A stretch of 64,000 bases of DNA from Scedosporium boydii (GCA_002221725.1 NJFT01000112.1:1-64000); one strand, 5' to 3'; numbered from the stretch's first letter, positions 1 through 12,404 are shown. The notes: a model not told the origin generated them from the letters alone. Numbers and translations are program-made.

Positions 1-827
1 GTGAAGAGGAATTCGTACCCAGTAGCGCATTGCGGTAGGTAGCAAGGCTATCCTAGGCTCCGCGGAGGGAAGGAGAGAAGAGAAGGGGAAAACCACCGGT
101 GGGTGATGCAAGTTTGAGTACAAGATGAATTTTCGTTTCATCATCAACGATTTTAGAAATAGACGCTGGAGAAAGATCCTCTTCTCCGGAGCATGCCATA
201 CCCTGGTAACCCGCATCCCTCACGCTTTCGCCCCCATCCTGTTTCTTTAAGTCACAGCTGGCCAGGGGACCCGAGCCTTCCTATGCGCCCTTCCAGGAAG
301 AGAATATTCGTTGAGTGACGGAGCTGCGGGAGTTCGATGATGTTCAACGACCTTATACCACGGAAGGAATGACGTCGCAATCCAATGGAGGCATCCTCAG
401 CTATCTGCGAGCTCGACTTTGCCGCATCTCGAGACCCCGGCACCGCGCCCGGCGTCAGCTCGCTGTGGCCACCCATTGCATACCTTTAGGAGCCAACCAA
501 CTAAAAGGGAAATGTCCAAAGAGGAAGTTGCAGCAAGGCCTAACCAGGTTTTCCGGACCAAAAACTCCTGCCAATTTATTTTCCTTCTCCACAACACGTA
601 GAGGCATAGACGCACAAGCACACGCACACGCACTCGTACATACATTCAGACAGTCCTCGTCGCCACCTCTTCTCCTCTCCCCTCTTCCCTTCACCCGTTC
701 CTTCGCCCCACCGTTTCCCCTCCGCCGCCTGGCACTCGCAATATTTGCCTTTCCTGCTCCCCCTTTCCCCTTCCCTACCCCCTCTCCTTCACCCTTCCTT
801 CACCCCTCCCCCAGAACACCGCTGACC
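1..827. other. Non-coding left edge
   Basis: No supported gene. Bases about 655-830 are strongly pyrimidine-rich on the plus strand; this lies just 3' of the minus-strand Cys-rich gene, so it would be purine-rich 3' flank of that transcript. The open frames here, one with a GTG start running to 1103, have the composition of shadow frames. Confidence 0.5.
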
Positions 828-1229
828 CTAATCCACGGCCGCCTCGCAAGTCGTACAGCATATATGGTCGCACTTATACTGACTCCCATCAATCAACATG
901 ACGCAGCTACACCTCCCCCTCCGATTCCTCGCCTTCCCGCACCAGCAGCAGTTCCAGCACCGGTTGCGCGCCTCGTAGGGACAGTAGGGAAGCAGCGGAC
1001 AATCGGGTATTGTCCGGGGATCTATGTCGGGGGGTGGTGGGTCCGGGATGTTCGTCGTCACGACGTTGGGGCAGGTCGGACGGGGCGGCACGACGGCGTC
1101 TGATGGGCTCTTGCCGCCGGCGTGGATGGGGCGGTGGGCGGAGGTGGAGAGGGGAGGGGCGGCTGGGCAGTAGATTGTTACCCTGCGGACGTGTTCGCAG
1201 GGGAGGGTGTAGATTATCTTGGTGCACAT
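828..1229 (-). CDS. Small cysteine-rich protein of unknown function
   Basis: Single-exon ORF of 133 residues starting at an ATG (cat at 1227-1229). It begins MCTKIIYTLPCEH, a start I associate with a family of short uncharacterised fungal proteins that open with MCTKI and a C-x-H pair. Cysteines are concentrated in a short N-terminal group and a dense C-terminal group (about residues 77-130, with CPYEARNRCWNCCWCGK and a CDHICCTTC motif). A proline-rich linker separates them. There is no signal peptide, so an intracellular metal-binding (zinc-knuckle-like) role is more likely than a secreted effector; this is inference. The opposite frame is open but lacks a patterned composition. No function is assigned. 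Confidence 0.7.
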   Translation of the reverse strand: MCTKIIYTLPCEHVRRVTIYCPAAPPLSTSAHRPIHAGGKSPSDAVVPPRPTCPNVVTTNIPDPPPPDIDPRTIPDCPLLPYCPYEARNRCWNCCWCGKARNRRGRCSCVMLIDGSQYKCDHICCTTCEAAVD

Positions 1230-3055
1230 GGTTGCTTTCTTTGGTGGGTTTCCTTCTTCCCTGGGCTCTTGGGCTCTTTCAATGGTTCTGTTCGTCTTGT
1301 GTCCCTCGATGTCTATCTACCCCCAGCGACAATCGCAGTTGGCGGGGCTGAAATATGGCGGGGGACAATCCCGGTTTAGGGAAGGGAAGAGAGAACTGGC
1401 TTCTTCCCGGGAAGCTGCTCGTTTGAAACCACTCGACCCCTGGTTTCTCTCTCGATATGTCTTCTTCTGCAAATTCTCTCGCTGTAAATTAAGCAGATAA
1501 CAAAAATAATCCTTCGTCTATCGAACGAGTGCGAATGAAAGAAGAGGGATAAATCCAGCCGAGTCAACGGGGGGTGCAGAAATGGAAGATTAAAAAAGGA
1601 ACGAAATATGTAGAATTCAAAAATTGGACAAAAGGGTGCTTTCTGTTTCCGCCCGCCGGTTCAGTTCGCGAAGCACTTTAATTAGCGGGAGGCTGGACCG
1701 GAAGAGCACGAAGCCGAAGGACTGCATCAAAGGCGAACAGAAAAAAAAAATGGTAGGAAAAAAAAGAAACGTCAATTAATACCTTTTCGGCGTGGTCTTT
1801 TTCTCTTTCCTCTTGGCGAACTACGCGTACTTCCCTTAAATGATCTGCAGCAAGGGAGCAAGGGGGTGCTTGACGGGAAACAAAAGGTGGGAGAGCCGGG
1901 AGTTCCAGGAGCCGGGGAATTGGGGTTTCCGATTTGAGAATTTGGGGGTGCTGTGGCTGGAAAGCTCGTCGTCGTTATCGTCGAAATGAGGGGAGGGAGA
2001 GATCGGCGTTAAGAACTGAAGGAAACTTGGGAGAGTGGACCAACTTTAAGGTCTGAGTTATGGGGTCGAGAAGAATGAGCGATTTAGGAGGGCGCAGCAA
2101 GCAGAAAAAGTGTTTTGGACGTTTAGACTGTTTTGAAGCCGGAACGGATTCTTGGCGATTTGGCGGGCCGCGTTGAATGGGTGAAGTCGATGTTTCGAAC
2201 GAGGTCTGGAATGAGGCGGAGCGGAAAGAGGCGGACTTTGCGGGAGAAGCACCCGAGGCGCAGTTGAGAGAGGAAGACCACACATACACACTTATATGCA
2301 GATCAAGGCATGAATATGCAGTTCGTCATATTCTGAAGGCATGGTTCATCTTTCTTGCCAGTCTGATAGAAACCTCCTCGCCCGGGATATCTTCTCTTTC
2401 GTTCCTTGGGGAATATCCTCTTTTCGGAGCCCGCAAAACATGGCCCGGTATAAGAGGGATCTGCGGTGGAGGATGGGAGATTAGAGATCATGGATGGATA
2501 ACGGCACTGATCCGAGATAAAGAATCATAGCGCTGAGGTACTCCCCTCCGAACTCCGAAGACGGAGAAGTGTGGACATTTAAAATGCAAGCCTAAACATG
2601 ACGTTTTCCTGGTCTCGAAACGAGCGCTCTTGAGAGCCGCACGGGAAACAACAAATGAACAGACAGACGAGAGACGCACAGCAGGAAGGACACTACGCTG
2701 TGGTGACGGTACTGACAGTGCAATACCATCGCAAGCTCCCCCCAGACAGGACGATAAGTTATTACTTGGTCGTCTCGACTTCGAGGACAAAGGCCTCGAC
2801 GCTATTATCTCGAAGTGAACACAATTGACAGTACTAAGTCGCTCATGACACGCTCTGTGAACATTGTAATCCTCCTCTATTACGTATATTGCTGTGCAAT
2901 GACTCGAGAGAAAAAAAAAAAAAAAAGAAGATATCCAATGCAAACCATAACCTAGTGATCAGAAAGTAATAAACTGTGAACCTGGGCAACTAGCCCTTTG
3001 AAACCCGCACCTTACTGCCATCCTCGCTCTCACCTCACCACGTCCCGTCCTGCCC
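1230..3055. other. Intergenic, no gene seen
   Basis: Between the Cys-rich gene and SEC72. It holds A-rich runs near 1740-1765 and 2910-2926. Open frames of up to 151 codons are present, but none has recognisable motifs or coherent splice structure. Confidence 0.5.
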
Positions 3056-3676
3056 CTACGACTCAACCTTGGCCTTCTCAATACTCTCATCAATCTCCCT
3101 CAACAACGCAACCAAATCCCCCTCCTCCCCCTCCAACTCCAACGCCCTCCCCACCCACTCCTTCGCCTCCGCCAACCTCCCCATCTCCATCAAACACTTC
3201 CCCCTCCTCCACCAAGCCTTCGTATTCCCCACCCTCTTCGCCTCCACGCTCGCCTCGGCATCCACAGCCCCCTCCGGCCACCTCCTCAGCGCCATGCACG
3301 TCTGCGCCCTGTTCGCAAACAGCGCCGACGACTCCTCCCTCACGAGCTGCGACCTCTCCCACGGCGGCCGTGACAGCGCCATCTGGAGTCCCATCGTGTA
3401 CAGCTTGCCCGCCTCGTCGTATTTGCCCTTGCGGAATTCCGCGTTGCCCGCGTCCCGGAGCCGGTGCACGCCCGCGCTGCGCTTGGGGTTCACGGGGATC
3501 GGCGGGGGTGGCACGCCCAGCGGGCCTTCGAGCGTGTTGAGCATGTACGTGAGCATGTTGAGTTGGGCGAGTTCGGATTCGAGCGTGCGGGACGTGGGTT
3601 GTTGGGCGCCGGGGGTGACGGCTTTGGTTTTGGGGTCTACGGAGAGCGGAAGGAAGTCGAATTTGTCTTGGTCCAT
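3056..3676 (-). CDS. SEC72: Sec72-like TPR protein of the ER translocon (Sec62/63 complex)
   Basis: 206 residues, single exon. The start is the ATG at 3676 (MDQDKFDFLPLSV), because the in-frame extension upstream reads through a CA/CT microsatellite and looks like 5' leader. The N-terminal third (about 1-75) is the Sec72-type segment, with DFLPLSVDP and a short helical stretch near ELAQLNMLTYML. A three-repeat TPR block follows (about 85-195; motifs RDAGNAEFRKGKYDEA, ALFANRAQTCMALRRW and AWWRRGKCLMEMGRLAEA). Sec72 is a peripheral cytosolic subunit of the Sec63 complex; in yeast its TPR domain contacts Hsp70 chaperones during post-translational translocation. The assignment rests on domain order and length and I am fairly sure of it. 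Another small TPR co-chaperone is the main alternative. Confidence 0.85.
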   Translation of the reverse strand: MDQDKFDFLPLSVDPKTKAVTPGAQQPTSRTLESELAQLNMLTYMLNTLEGPLGVPPPPIPVNPKRSAGVHRLRDAGNAEFRKGKYDEAGKLYTMGLQMALSRPPWERSQLVREESSALFANRAQTCMALRRWPEGAVDAEASVEAKRVGNTKAWWRRGKCLMEMGRLAEAKEWVGRALELEGEEGDLVALLREIDESIEKAKVES

Positions 3677-3682
3677 TGTTGC

Positions 3683-3713
<31 letters not shown>
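3683..3713. repeat. (GT)n(GA)n microsatellite in the SEC72 leader
   Basis: About eight GT units run directly into seven GA units, ending seven bases before the SEC72 start codon. On the sense strand this is a (TC)n(AC)n tract in the 5' untranslated leader. Confidence 0.9.
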
Positions 3714-4768
3714 GGTTGTAGTTTGGTGTTTTTATTCGTCTTGTTTCGGGGGATGAGGTACGGTTTCGAGGTTGGGTTTGTATGTTTCGTTTGACGGTTC
3801 GAAGCTACTGGAGATTGTAGTTCTGCACCCAATGTCGAAAGAGCGAGGATTGGAAACTTGTTCGTAGCTCTTCGGGGAGCAGGGGAAATCAGCGAGTTTG
3901 CGGAAAGCGCGATTGCGCAGGTGCGGCTCGAGATATAGAATGAAAATTGATTGACTCTTTTCGTGATAAGTCTTTTTCTTATGCGGTCTGGCGAGGAAAA
4001 GGGATTTGTCCGAGGCCGCGTTGGAGGAGGAGAATTTGTCGTTAATTCTTAAGAGGATCTTGATGAAGCTTGGTCGTTGCATTTGCTGTCGAGGACGAAG
4101 CTCGACGTGTCAAAAGAGGCCAGTTCACTTGAATTTCCACATGTCTTATCGGAAATCACGTGGTGATAAGACCGCTTGTAGAGTGACTTCACTCGATGAC
4201 AACGCAACTGCGACACACGTGGCAGGCGGGCATATCCAACTGACATCGAGCAACTTGGAAGATACGAAGCCGGACAACTCATGGACGACTGTTACTTGGT
4301 ACTGTAAACGCCAGCCTCTTGATTAAACAATCTCTGATCCTGAAGAGTCCTCCACGCCCTCAAGTATTCTCCCATTCTGTTTTAAATTGCCTGCGATCGT
4401 GACCCTAGCTCATTTCCCCCTGCCTAGATGAAGTTTACATGTTTCTCTCGTGCTTCGCTTTCCTTTTTATTCTTCCTCAGTAGTTTTAAAAAAACGCCCC
4501 TTCGGATATCTATCCGTGTATATGTATCAATGATCGCTTGTGCCTCCCAAAGCTCCTTGCAAAAACCCCAAGCATGAGGTAGAGGTGCATTACGCAGTGA
4601 AGGACTCTCCGATTTCCCATTTTTGATCAAACATCCGGCATACCCAGTACAACTGATCGTCCCAGTTCACTGCATACTTGAATGTCTCTCCTGCCGAGAA
4701 AAAGGAGAATGTCAGTATTCATCGAGCTTCAGAAAGGAGTCGGCTTCTTGGAGGAAGGGGGGCCCCAA
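3714..4768. other. Intergenic, SEC72 promoter side
   Basis: Upstream of SEC72 (minus) and downstream of the zinc-cluster gene (minus). No gene and no clear TATA box were seen. Confidence 0.5.
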
Positions 4769-7700
4769 CTAACTCTTCTTCCGCATCGTCATGCAACTCT
4801 TCTTGATAAATGTGAATTGCTCTGCTGTGAGGTCTGCTAGACGAGATCTATGCCGGTCAAGACAGGTGACCTCGAGAGGATCCTCATCAGTGCGGTAATA
4901 ATGCCAGTAAGCAAGTAGGACGTTGGCGCCGAAATGCAATTCTTCGACAAATCTGGGCAGGGTATAACCCTTCTGTATTTGATAAGGAACACTTTGTGAG
5001 CAAGCCGTCCAAGGTTTTGGGTGGACAGTCTTAGATTTTGTATCCATACCTGAGCTCCATTTTCTCTCCCGTGCCGCCGGCGGTCTGCTGACACCACAGA
5101 AGCACTGTGGAGGAATATGAATATGGCAAGATAAAGAGTGAACCAACTTCGAGGCTTGTTCGCCTTGAAGCGATTCTCTAGCTGCTTGAGGAATCTTCTC
5201 CGCAGCGGCGAAATGATGTCGGTGGCGTTGATGCTGTCGTTTTGCGCGACTACCATCCGAGGCGTGGACACGCGACCGTACAGAGGGTACGACTGGTCAT
5301 CCAACTCGGGTTGCATGCCCAGCTTATCCTCTCCGCAAATGTGCGACGATCCGACAGTGTGCTCTGTGAATTGGTCAGCGGGCGAGGAGATGCCAAAGTC
5401 AAGGGTACGTGTGAACTCACTGATTGCGAGCCAGAGTCGGAGGACATCAGCTAAGAATTTCCACTCGTCAGGCTGCTCATGATCGGAAAGCCCTTTCACC
5501 TTTCCATCCCGCCATGATGTCAGCATATTTTAAAACAGCCATCAACCGAATTTCTGCGAACAATAGAGACGTAGGAGCTTACCCTGAGATTCTGATACTG
5601 TAGGATCACCCAGCGGAAGGTTTCGCGGATCAACTCGTCATTGTTCTCATCCTCAGTAACCGCTACAAGAGCATTCATGACATTCGCATTTATGTATTCC
5701 TTGAGCGCCTGGGATGCTTGCCGTATGTTTGCCAGCGCGTAAGGCTCGAGTTCCGTCCGTTTCACAACATTCCCATCGCGCCAACACCGGTAGGTAATAT
5801 CGCCGGCCGCAGGCTTGAAACGCTTGACTTGAAGAACTATAGGCACCGGAGAGATACCAAGGGTGATCGCGATTGTTCGAATACCTTCGTCGGACCAGTC
5901 GTCGACGTCTCTCATCGTGAACCCTTGCCACCGCTGAGTCAGATTCAAACAACCCTGGGACCCTGCATCTGACCGGCTCAGTGTGATATCGGCAATTTTC
6001 CAGCGTAGACATGGAAGCCGATGGATGACCTTTTTCGATTCTTTTTGGACGTCTCTGCAGGTCCGGCACTCCCTGTTGGGATCACTTGGATCGGGTTTGC
6101 ACTGAATTATAGGTGTTAGTTTCGGAAATACAAACCCCGAACTTACAAGGGTCCGGCAGGCCTCTCAGAGGTGAAGGATTTAGGGGGACCAAAAAAAAAA
6201 GCAAGCAGAAAAGACTTAGATGAAGGGAAGACCCTTACCCGAGAGCGCTGAAAACGACAACGGATGCAAGCACCAGTCTTGCGCGTTTCTCCCGTTTCCC
6301 GTCGCGCATCCTCCGAAAACGCAGCGCGTGTTTTCTTCGTCACTTTTAAAGATGGGGAATCTCGCTCGTCAGGCTCACGCCCCGATTCCAAGTCGTCGCT
6401 GCCTAGTTGTTCGGGTTCTCCAACAGAGAGAGATTCTTGAGACAAGGCGTTGTCGGAGCCCACGGTACGACTTCGATCGGAATGGGTCGTTATAGAACTC
6501 TTAACCTGCAACCCGGAATGTTCGAAGGGCATCGCTTCTTGACCGTAGATGTCAATTTGAGAACTATCCTGGCGCTGTTGCTCGTATTGGTTGGTGCGAG
6601 GCAGTGCTATGTCGGCGTGCATATACCCCAGGGAATGAGGCCCTGCTACACCACTGCCCTGTACTGACAAGCCTGGGCCATACTCGTGCCGATTCAACTC
6701 GGAGTGAAACGCTGCGCTGTTGGTCTCGATGACTTGGTGACGTTCGGCTTGCGGGACAAAATACTGATGAACCGGGGAAGAATCATTCGAGCCCTGTGGT
6801 GCCATCGTGTCCATCATCGGGGGATGGACAGGACGGTTACTGCTACTGGGATGAGTCGGCCCATGGGGTGCTGATGGATCGAGATTGTAACTAGGAGATG
6901 GCATATTTCCGTGAGGTTGCGGGTTGTGCATCTGGACTCCTAGACCCTGCATAACATGGTGATGAGAAGGATATGCGAGAGTCTCACGAGGATCCGATTC
7001 CGTCGGCGATGACAACTGAAACGATTTCGACTGGCTCGCCACCGATCTGTCACTTTGAGCATCGAGAGGCGTAGACCTCTCGGGAAACTCATGCTTCAAC
7101 GCCACATTTCTCTGGGCGTTAGAAATGGCATACTGAGGGATGGTGGGATACGAAGCGAGGCGTGGCTGGTGCATCTCAATGCCTTGGTTGCTCGAGAAAG
7201 GATTCGGTGCTGCGTTGTCCCCTTCCATGATCGGTTGACGGACGTTAACGTTTGGGGGTCGGTGGGACTGTGGTAAGCGTTCAAATTCACGAAACTGGTA
7301 CGCGGGATGAGGATACAAAGATAAAGAAGGGGCCTGTCTACGGAAGTGATCGTCAGCTCGCACAATCGGCACCACGTTTGGTAGGCTATATGACCTGTCG
7401 GAGGACCTGCCGCCGAGAGGTGTGTTCTGGGGGTGGGCCCATACATCAGAGTCGTATCTGATATTGCCGATTTCTGATGGTGCTAATAGTGGATTTGGAA
7501 GGCCACCGGAGCAGTAGGGACGTTCGGTTGAGGTCAGCGGAGTCTGGATATTCCACGTTTCTGAAGAGGCACGAGTTGGCATCTGGGGGTCCCAGGTAGA
7601 AGTTCGAGATGTCGTTGGAGAAGATGAAGAGGGGGAAAGTTGGGGATGAAATATAACTGTCGGTTCCGACTCTATAAGGGCAAAAGTGCTCCGGTTAGAC

Positions 7701-8641
7701 CAGCTTCGACGGCTCTTCTTACGAAGTGCAGAGTACTCAAGTCCCTGCCGGTGAGCACGGAGATATCAACGCAGTTTCAACAGCCGCTCCACGGAATACG
7801 AGCAGATGGCAGAAAAAAATAGCTTGGCTATCAGTGTGGGCACAGGTGCATTACGCATGGCTAGTGACTGCAACCGTATGACACTAGCGGTGGACTGCCG
7901 ACGAGGTGTCACGGCGTATGATGCCGTCAACCGTGAGGAATGCTGTCTCATGCGATTCACGCAAATCTCTGGGGTCACAGCAACAAGGCAGTGGCATGAC
8001 CAGGAAGCCCTGCCACAGAAGGGGGTATCTGGGATGAAGACTTAAGGTGGAGGAAGAAGGGGGGCTGGATTGCGCATTATGATATCGGAGGGAGCGGTGA
8101 GAGAGGGATAAATGTGGGCAATACGCCGCAAGGATCTTACTCAGATTGGACTGATACATGACGAAATACATGGGAAGGTGATTGCAAAGAGCAAATAAAG
8201 CAACCTCTTTAAGCGTATACAGCAATATAAACTAGGCATACCTTCATGATTCTGATGCTTGCGTCGGGGAGAAAGTCGGTCTGGTTGGCTCCCAGATCCA
8301 TGGAGATAGGGGTCTGGAATGGGACGGGACGGGTCTATTAACATGTCGTCGTAAGTGTCACGGGTGGCAACGTCGAGCTTCGGCTTGTGAACTGTTGGTG
8401 GAGCATTCTTGACCCAACCGGTAAGCTCGGCCGGGGCGGACCAGGCGGCCGTCGGTGCACCAGGAATGTGCGCGGCCGTCAGAGACGACCGTTTCACGGG
8501 ACGACCATCCGAAGAGAGGCTGGCTCTGCTCCGCTTCAAGATCGGATGGTAGTCATCACCGCCGGGATAATGTGAATTCTGACGATGAATTAGATGTATT
8601 GACCTCCATCGAGGGGGCGAAGGCACATGGACAGACGACAT
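4769..8641 (-). CDS. Large fungal regulator with a variant Zn-cluster and conserved C-terminal domain (possibly interrupted)
   Basis: Proposed exons, 5' to 3': 8641-8242, 7968-7793, 7744-6239, 6101-5583, 5499-5050, 4972-4769 (1084 residues). The last four exons are well supported, with consensus GT-AG sites and matching phase. The Cys pattern spans the 6238/6102 intron: C-x2-C-x6-C-x10-C-x2-C, then a sixth Cys 15 residues later in an LPCLRW context. This is a Zn2Cys6-like cluster with an unusually long last spacing, placed about two-thirds into the protein. A conserved helical C-terminus follows (motifs RRFLKQLENR, WFTLYLAIFIFLH and FVEELHFGANVLLAYWHY) that I recognise from a family of uncharacterised fungal putative transcription factors. 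The N-terminal half is Pro/Ser/Gln/His-rich. Anomaly: an in-frame TGA (7768-7766) sits between LIAKLFFSAICSYS and GLEYSALRKKSRRSW. A 48-bp in-phase intron (7792-7745, weak donor GTGGAG) would remove it; otherwise the gene is broken. The link from exon 1 to exon 2 is chosen by phase only. Role is presumably nuclear; target genes are unknown. Confidence 0.72.
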
Positions 8642-9972
8642 GCCGGGCGGGCGGGAGGAGTCACAAATCAATTTTTTGCGAGAGAGAAAGGGGGGAAAAG
8701 GCAACAGATTTGTGTTGGAGGGACAAACGAGCGCCTACCTGTGTTGATGTATGACCGCCTACATCGAGGTCGTCTGTCGCTTTATTGGTTGGGTGGGCCA
8801 TGACGATGGACACCGGGTTTACGACCTTCGTACTTGCTTGCCGGGCAGAGGTACGTTCAAGGTGGTGTGCAGCTCCGCGAGTACCAAGGCGCTCATACGT
8901 GACGGAAACAGAAACCGAGGCAGGTCAATCTGGGAAACCGGTGAGAGTGACTGTGAGTGGGAGTGCAGAGAGGGTGAAGAAGGTCAGGGAGGGATAACGA
9001 AATGAGGGCTCTCTGGCCAGCTCAGGCCCCAGCTGGGGGAGGGTTGGCAGTGTACTTCATACAAGTATGTACTTGGAGGGCCCGAGGGTCGCAGCTCCTC
9101 TTTCTGCTGGCTTTCTGCTCATCAGGTCCGAGTCGGGAAAGTGCAGCTTTAACAACGACCGTGTACTTCGTACATAAAACCATAATTATTAAGGGCACGA
9201 AGTCGCTGCACAAGCCCCCGTTTGCAAGGGGCGTTGAGCTTCCAATGAGATTGGAATCTGGGGGTGTGGACAATTTTGAAATGTTACAGTGTACCGACTT
9301 TCACTGCATACAAGGACTTCATCTGAAGTACACATACCACGCAGAACAAGTACCTGTCTTGGCTTGTGTCCCACGCTTTCCTATTGAACCAAGACATGAA
9401 GTAACCAACGCCATGCACGCGATTGCTCAGCCTGCACTGCACCTTAAAGTGTGTCTAGCCTCTCATGAAGACCAGTTTGACAAGACAGCACTTTACCAGC
9501 CAAGGCCAGTTCCTCGCAAGTTATTCCCAGTTTGGATCCTGTAGCGACTAACCCAACCAGCGACCAGGGAAAGAGGGAGCGATCGACGAAGGGAGTGATT
9601 GACAGCATCCAATACCCCGTGTATATGTGGTGTATTGATGTGCATTGATGTACGGAGTACATAGGGCTGTGGACCGACCCGTCTTAGTTGGTCGTCGGGC
9701 GAAAAAGGCTAGAGGTCTTGCGCGACGTTTGTTGTGAGACCGGCTCAATTTTGATCAATCCATCATTGATCCTGGTGGATCGGATCAATGGCCTGGGTCG
9801 TACAATCGCATCGAGAGGTCAAATGATGCAAGTTTTATTCTTGCGTGAACTACGTCTATCGGCCGAGTCGATTGGCGACTTTAAGCCCAGTTGCTGTTAG
9901 CGAGGTTGGGCGCCTTGGCTCATGTGGTATTGATTAATACTCAATATTACCATGCCTACATTGATATCTGTA

Positions 9973-9987
9973 CGAAGTAATACTTCG
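9973..9987. repeat. Short perfect inverted repeat
   Basis: CGAAGTA-A-TACTTCG: two 7-base arms around one central base, formed by a TACGAAGTA copy followed by a near-copy in inverted orientation. Confidence 0.85.
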
Positions 9988-11076
9988 CTATAAGGACCGG
10001 GTCAGCGTGGGTAGCTAGGCAGAGCAGACAGCGCGTTGGGCAATGAAGGAGCACAACTGACAGCATTATTGAGATATATCCGCACAGACCAGTAATTAAT
10101 ACCTACTCGTACTAGTTTATTTCGACGCGGTCGTGCGGACGACCGGCTTCGGAATTTGTGTCGGGGAAGTAACCTGTCAGTGTCGAATCTGTCGATTGGA
10201 AGACTTGACTCGATCAAACCGCCGCCGCCTTCTCCACTCTTTCTCTTTGTCATCTGGCTTGGCGTCAATACGATCGTACAATCGCAATCCATGTTACATG
10301 GGAGTACCATGAAGTGGTAATAATAACTGGCAGCAACAAGCGGGTGGCTGGCTCCTTGACTGCATTTCATCTTGTCTTTTTGACTCCCGTACCACCTTCC
10401 CGAGACCAGGTGAATCCCTGTCCTTCTCGCTCTTGCCTCGGTGCTGTCAACGTACGACTGGTTTTACGGTCGTTCATAAACTAACTTGGAGAACATGGCA
10501 AGCAATGTTCTCATATGGACTGATTGGCTCGGCGTCTGTAGATGATCTTGGGGGTCAAGTTGCAATATCATGACACAATATGTCAACAACGAATGGTGCA
10601 TGTGGGGGGGCAGCATTTTGAGACTAGTCTGCGGTTCCTGAGCCGCGGAACACGGCTCGGAGAGCAGACTTCGACGTTGGAGACTTGGAGTGGTCCAGTC
10701 CTAAGAGACTAGACCCAGAGAGGATGGGGGTGACCAAACTGAGCAGCACGAAGCAAACCTTCCGTGTTGGATTACAGGGAACGGCGGAAACTACCATGCA
10801 CGCGGGGCGTATATTCTCAAGTACGTCGTGACGACCCTCTCCGTCTTCCATTTGCCTCCCCTTCTGATTCCCAAGAACAGAATAAAGCGCCCATCTCTAG
10901 CCAGTTTTTTGCATTTAATTTCGGAATACAATTGCTACCCCGAATTTCGGGTCGATTTCGGAGGTCGATGCAAAGTAGCGTATTGATATAACTGGGGGGC
11001 GTTAAGATCCACTGATGGCTTGAGTGGTCTGATCTGTACCGCCCCGCCCAGTATAAAGGCAGCCTGAGGCCGCCTT

Positions 11077-11105
11077 GGGGGCTTGGGGGCTTGGGGGCCT
11101 GGGGG
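11077..11105 (+). other. G-quadruplex motif (four G5 tracts)
   Basis: Four runs of exactly five G (11077-11081, 11085-11089, 11093-11097, 11101-11105) are separated by three-base spacers CTT, CTT, CCT. More GG/GGG steps follow. It matches the strict intramolecular quadruplex pattern and is also an 8-bp tandem repeat (CTTGGGGG). Confidence 0.85.
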
Positions 11106-12404
11106 ATGGTGGGTATGGGTTTACGAAGTATCAGAATTAGACCAGCATTGCTATCTTGTTTCATTTTAGTGTGTGTGTTGCGGTATTTCGGGTGCGAAAT
11201 AACCGACGATGCCCACTACGACCGCTTGGCTGGCCTTGCGATTTACATTGGCTCCGTCGTTTCGATCGGTGATGTCCTTTCGCAATGACCATTGGGTGAA
11301 CGCTGTGTGGACCACCCATGCGATCGAGTGTGATCGAAACTTTACTTCGTACTTATGTTCCCTCTCCCTCCCTCCCCCTTCGGCTCTCGCCTTTTCCAGA
11401 GCCCCAGCACTCTGCCCCCAAAGTTCCAAATGGACGCCACCCTTTCAGGCAGATGTTGGGCTAACGTGGACTGCAGAAACCCGAAATCCCGGTGCACTTC
11501 ATCCTGCAAGTGTATGATGGGCCACGACCTTTCTCGTTTTGTTCGGTCAAGTTTCCTTTGCTGGATGAGCCTATGCAAGTGTTCAGATGCGTCTATTACA
11601 CGCTTCCCTCGAATCCGAGTCCATGTGGATGATTTTGTCCAGACGCAGGCGCCTACCGGGCGGCTCTCTTGCGCCCTGCCGTCTTTCCCGTCAAAGTTTT
11701 TTTTTTTTCCCAGAAATGGTTCTAGATCCTTTGCCTACTCCTGCCTGCTTTGATTATTTCAAACTTGGACGATGTCGACATGTGCCCTGTCAATACACAC
11801 CCACCCTTCACCTTGGGCCCTTCAGTCTGCTGCTGAAAATCGCAGGCAGCCTTGTTCTGCTCCTTGCTTCTTCTCTTGTTGGATATCCTCAGTCCTACCT
11901 TCCTGCTTGTCCACCCAGCACTCTGTTTTGACACCTTTGTCTGCTGGTTGGTTGGGCACCCCCATCAAGTGTGCATCCACAAGCTCAGCTGCCTCCCTAG
12001 TCCTTGGCATCGCTTTCCATTCTTAGAGCCTCCTCTTTCACTCCTTCTCTCTTTTGGTCGGACTAATAGCAGCAACAATGAACAATGATTCAGCTCTGCT
12101 ATACACATAATCACATAAGCAGATATGTGAGATCTAATAGAGCAATGAACCTTTTACCCCTGCACATCTCCCCTGCACCTTCCTCCTCTTCCCCACGATC
12201 TTAACCGATCTATCCATAGATCCTTCCAACTCTGATAGTTAACCTTGAATCAATCACATTGCAACTTCCATCCTGAGAACTGAATCATCTGCTCCGCCTT
12301 ATTCGCCTTATTCGGAATCAACAACCCAACTTGTGTGATTCAACCACCATGATTCAGAGAAACCCAACTAGGCCCCCACCTCCAACAGCCCCCAAACTGT
12401 GAAC

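Noticed and set aside
315..1103. 262-codon plus-strand ORF
   Set aside because: GTG start, crosses a pyrimidine tract and overlaps the better-supported Cys-rich gene.
8141..8240. Read-through of the first zinc-cluster exon past 8242
   Set aside because: A GTATGC donor follows the exon and the continued frame loses compositional character; treated as intron.
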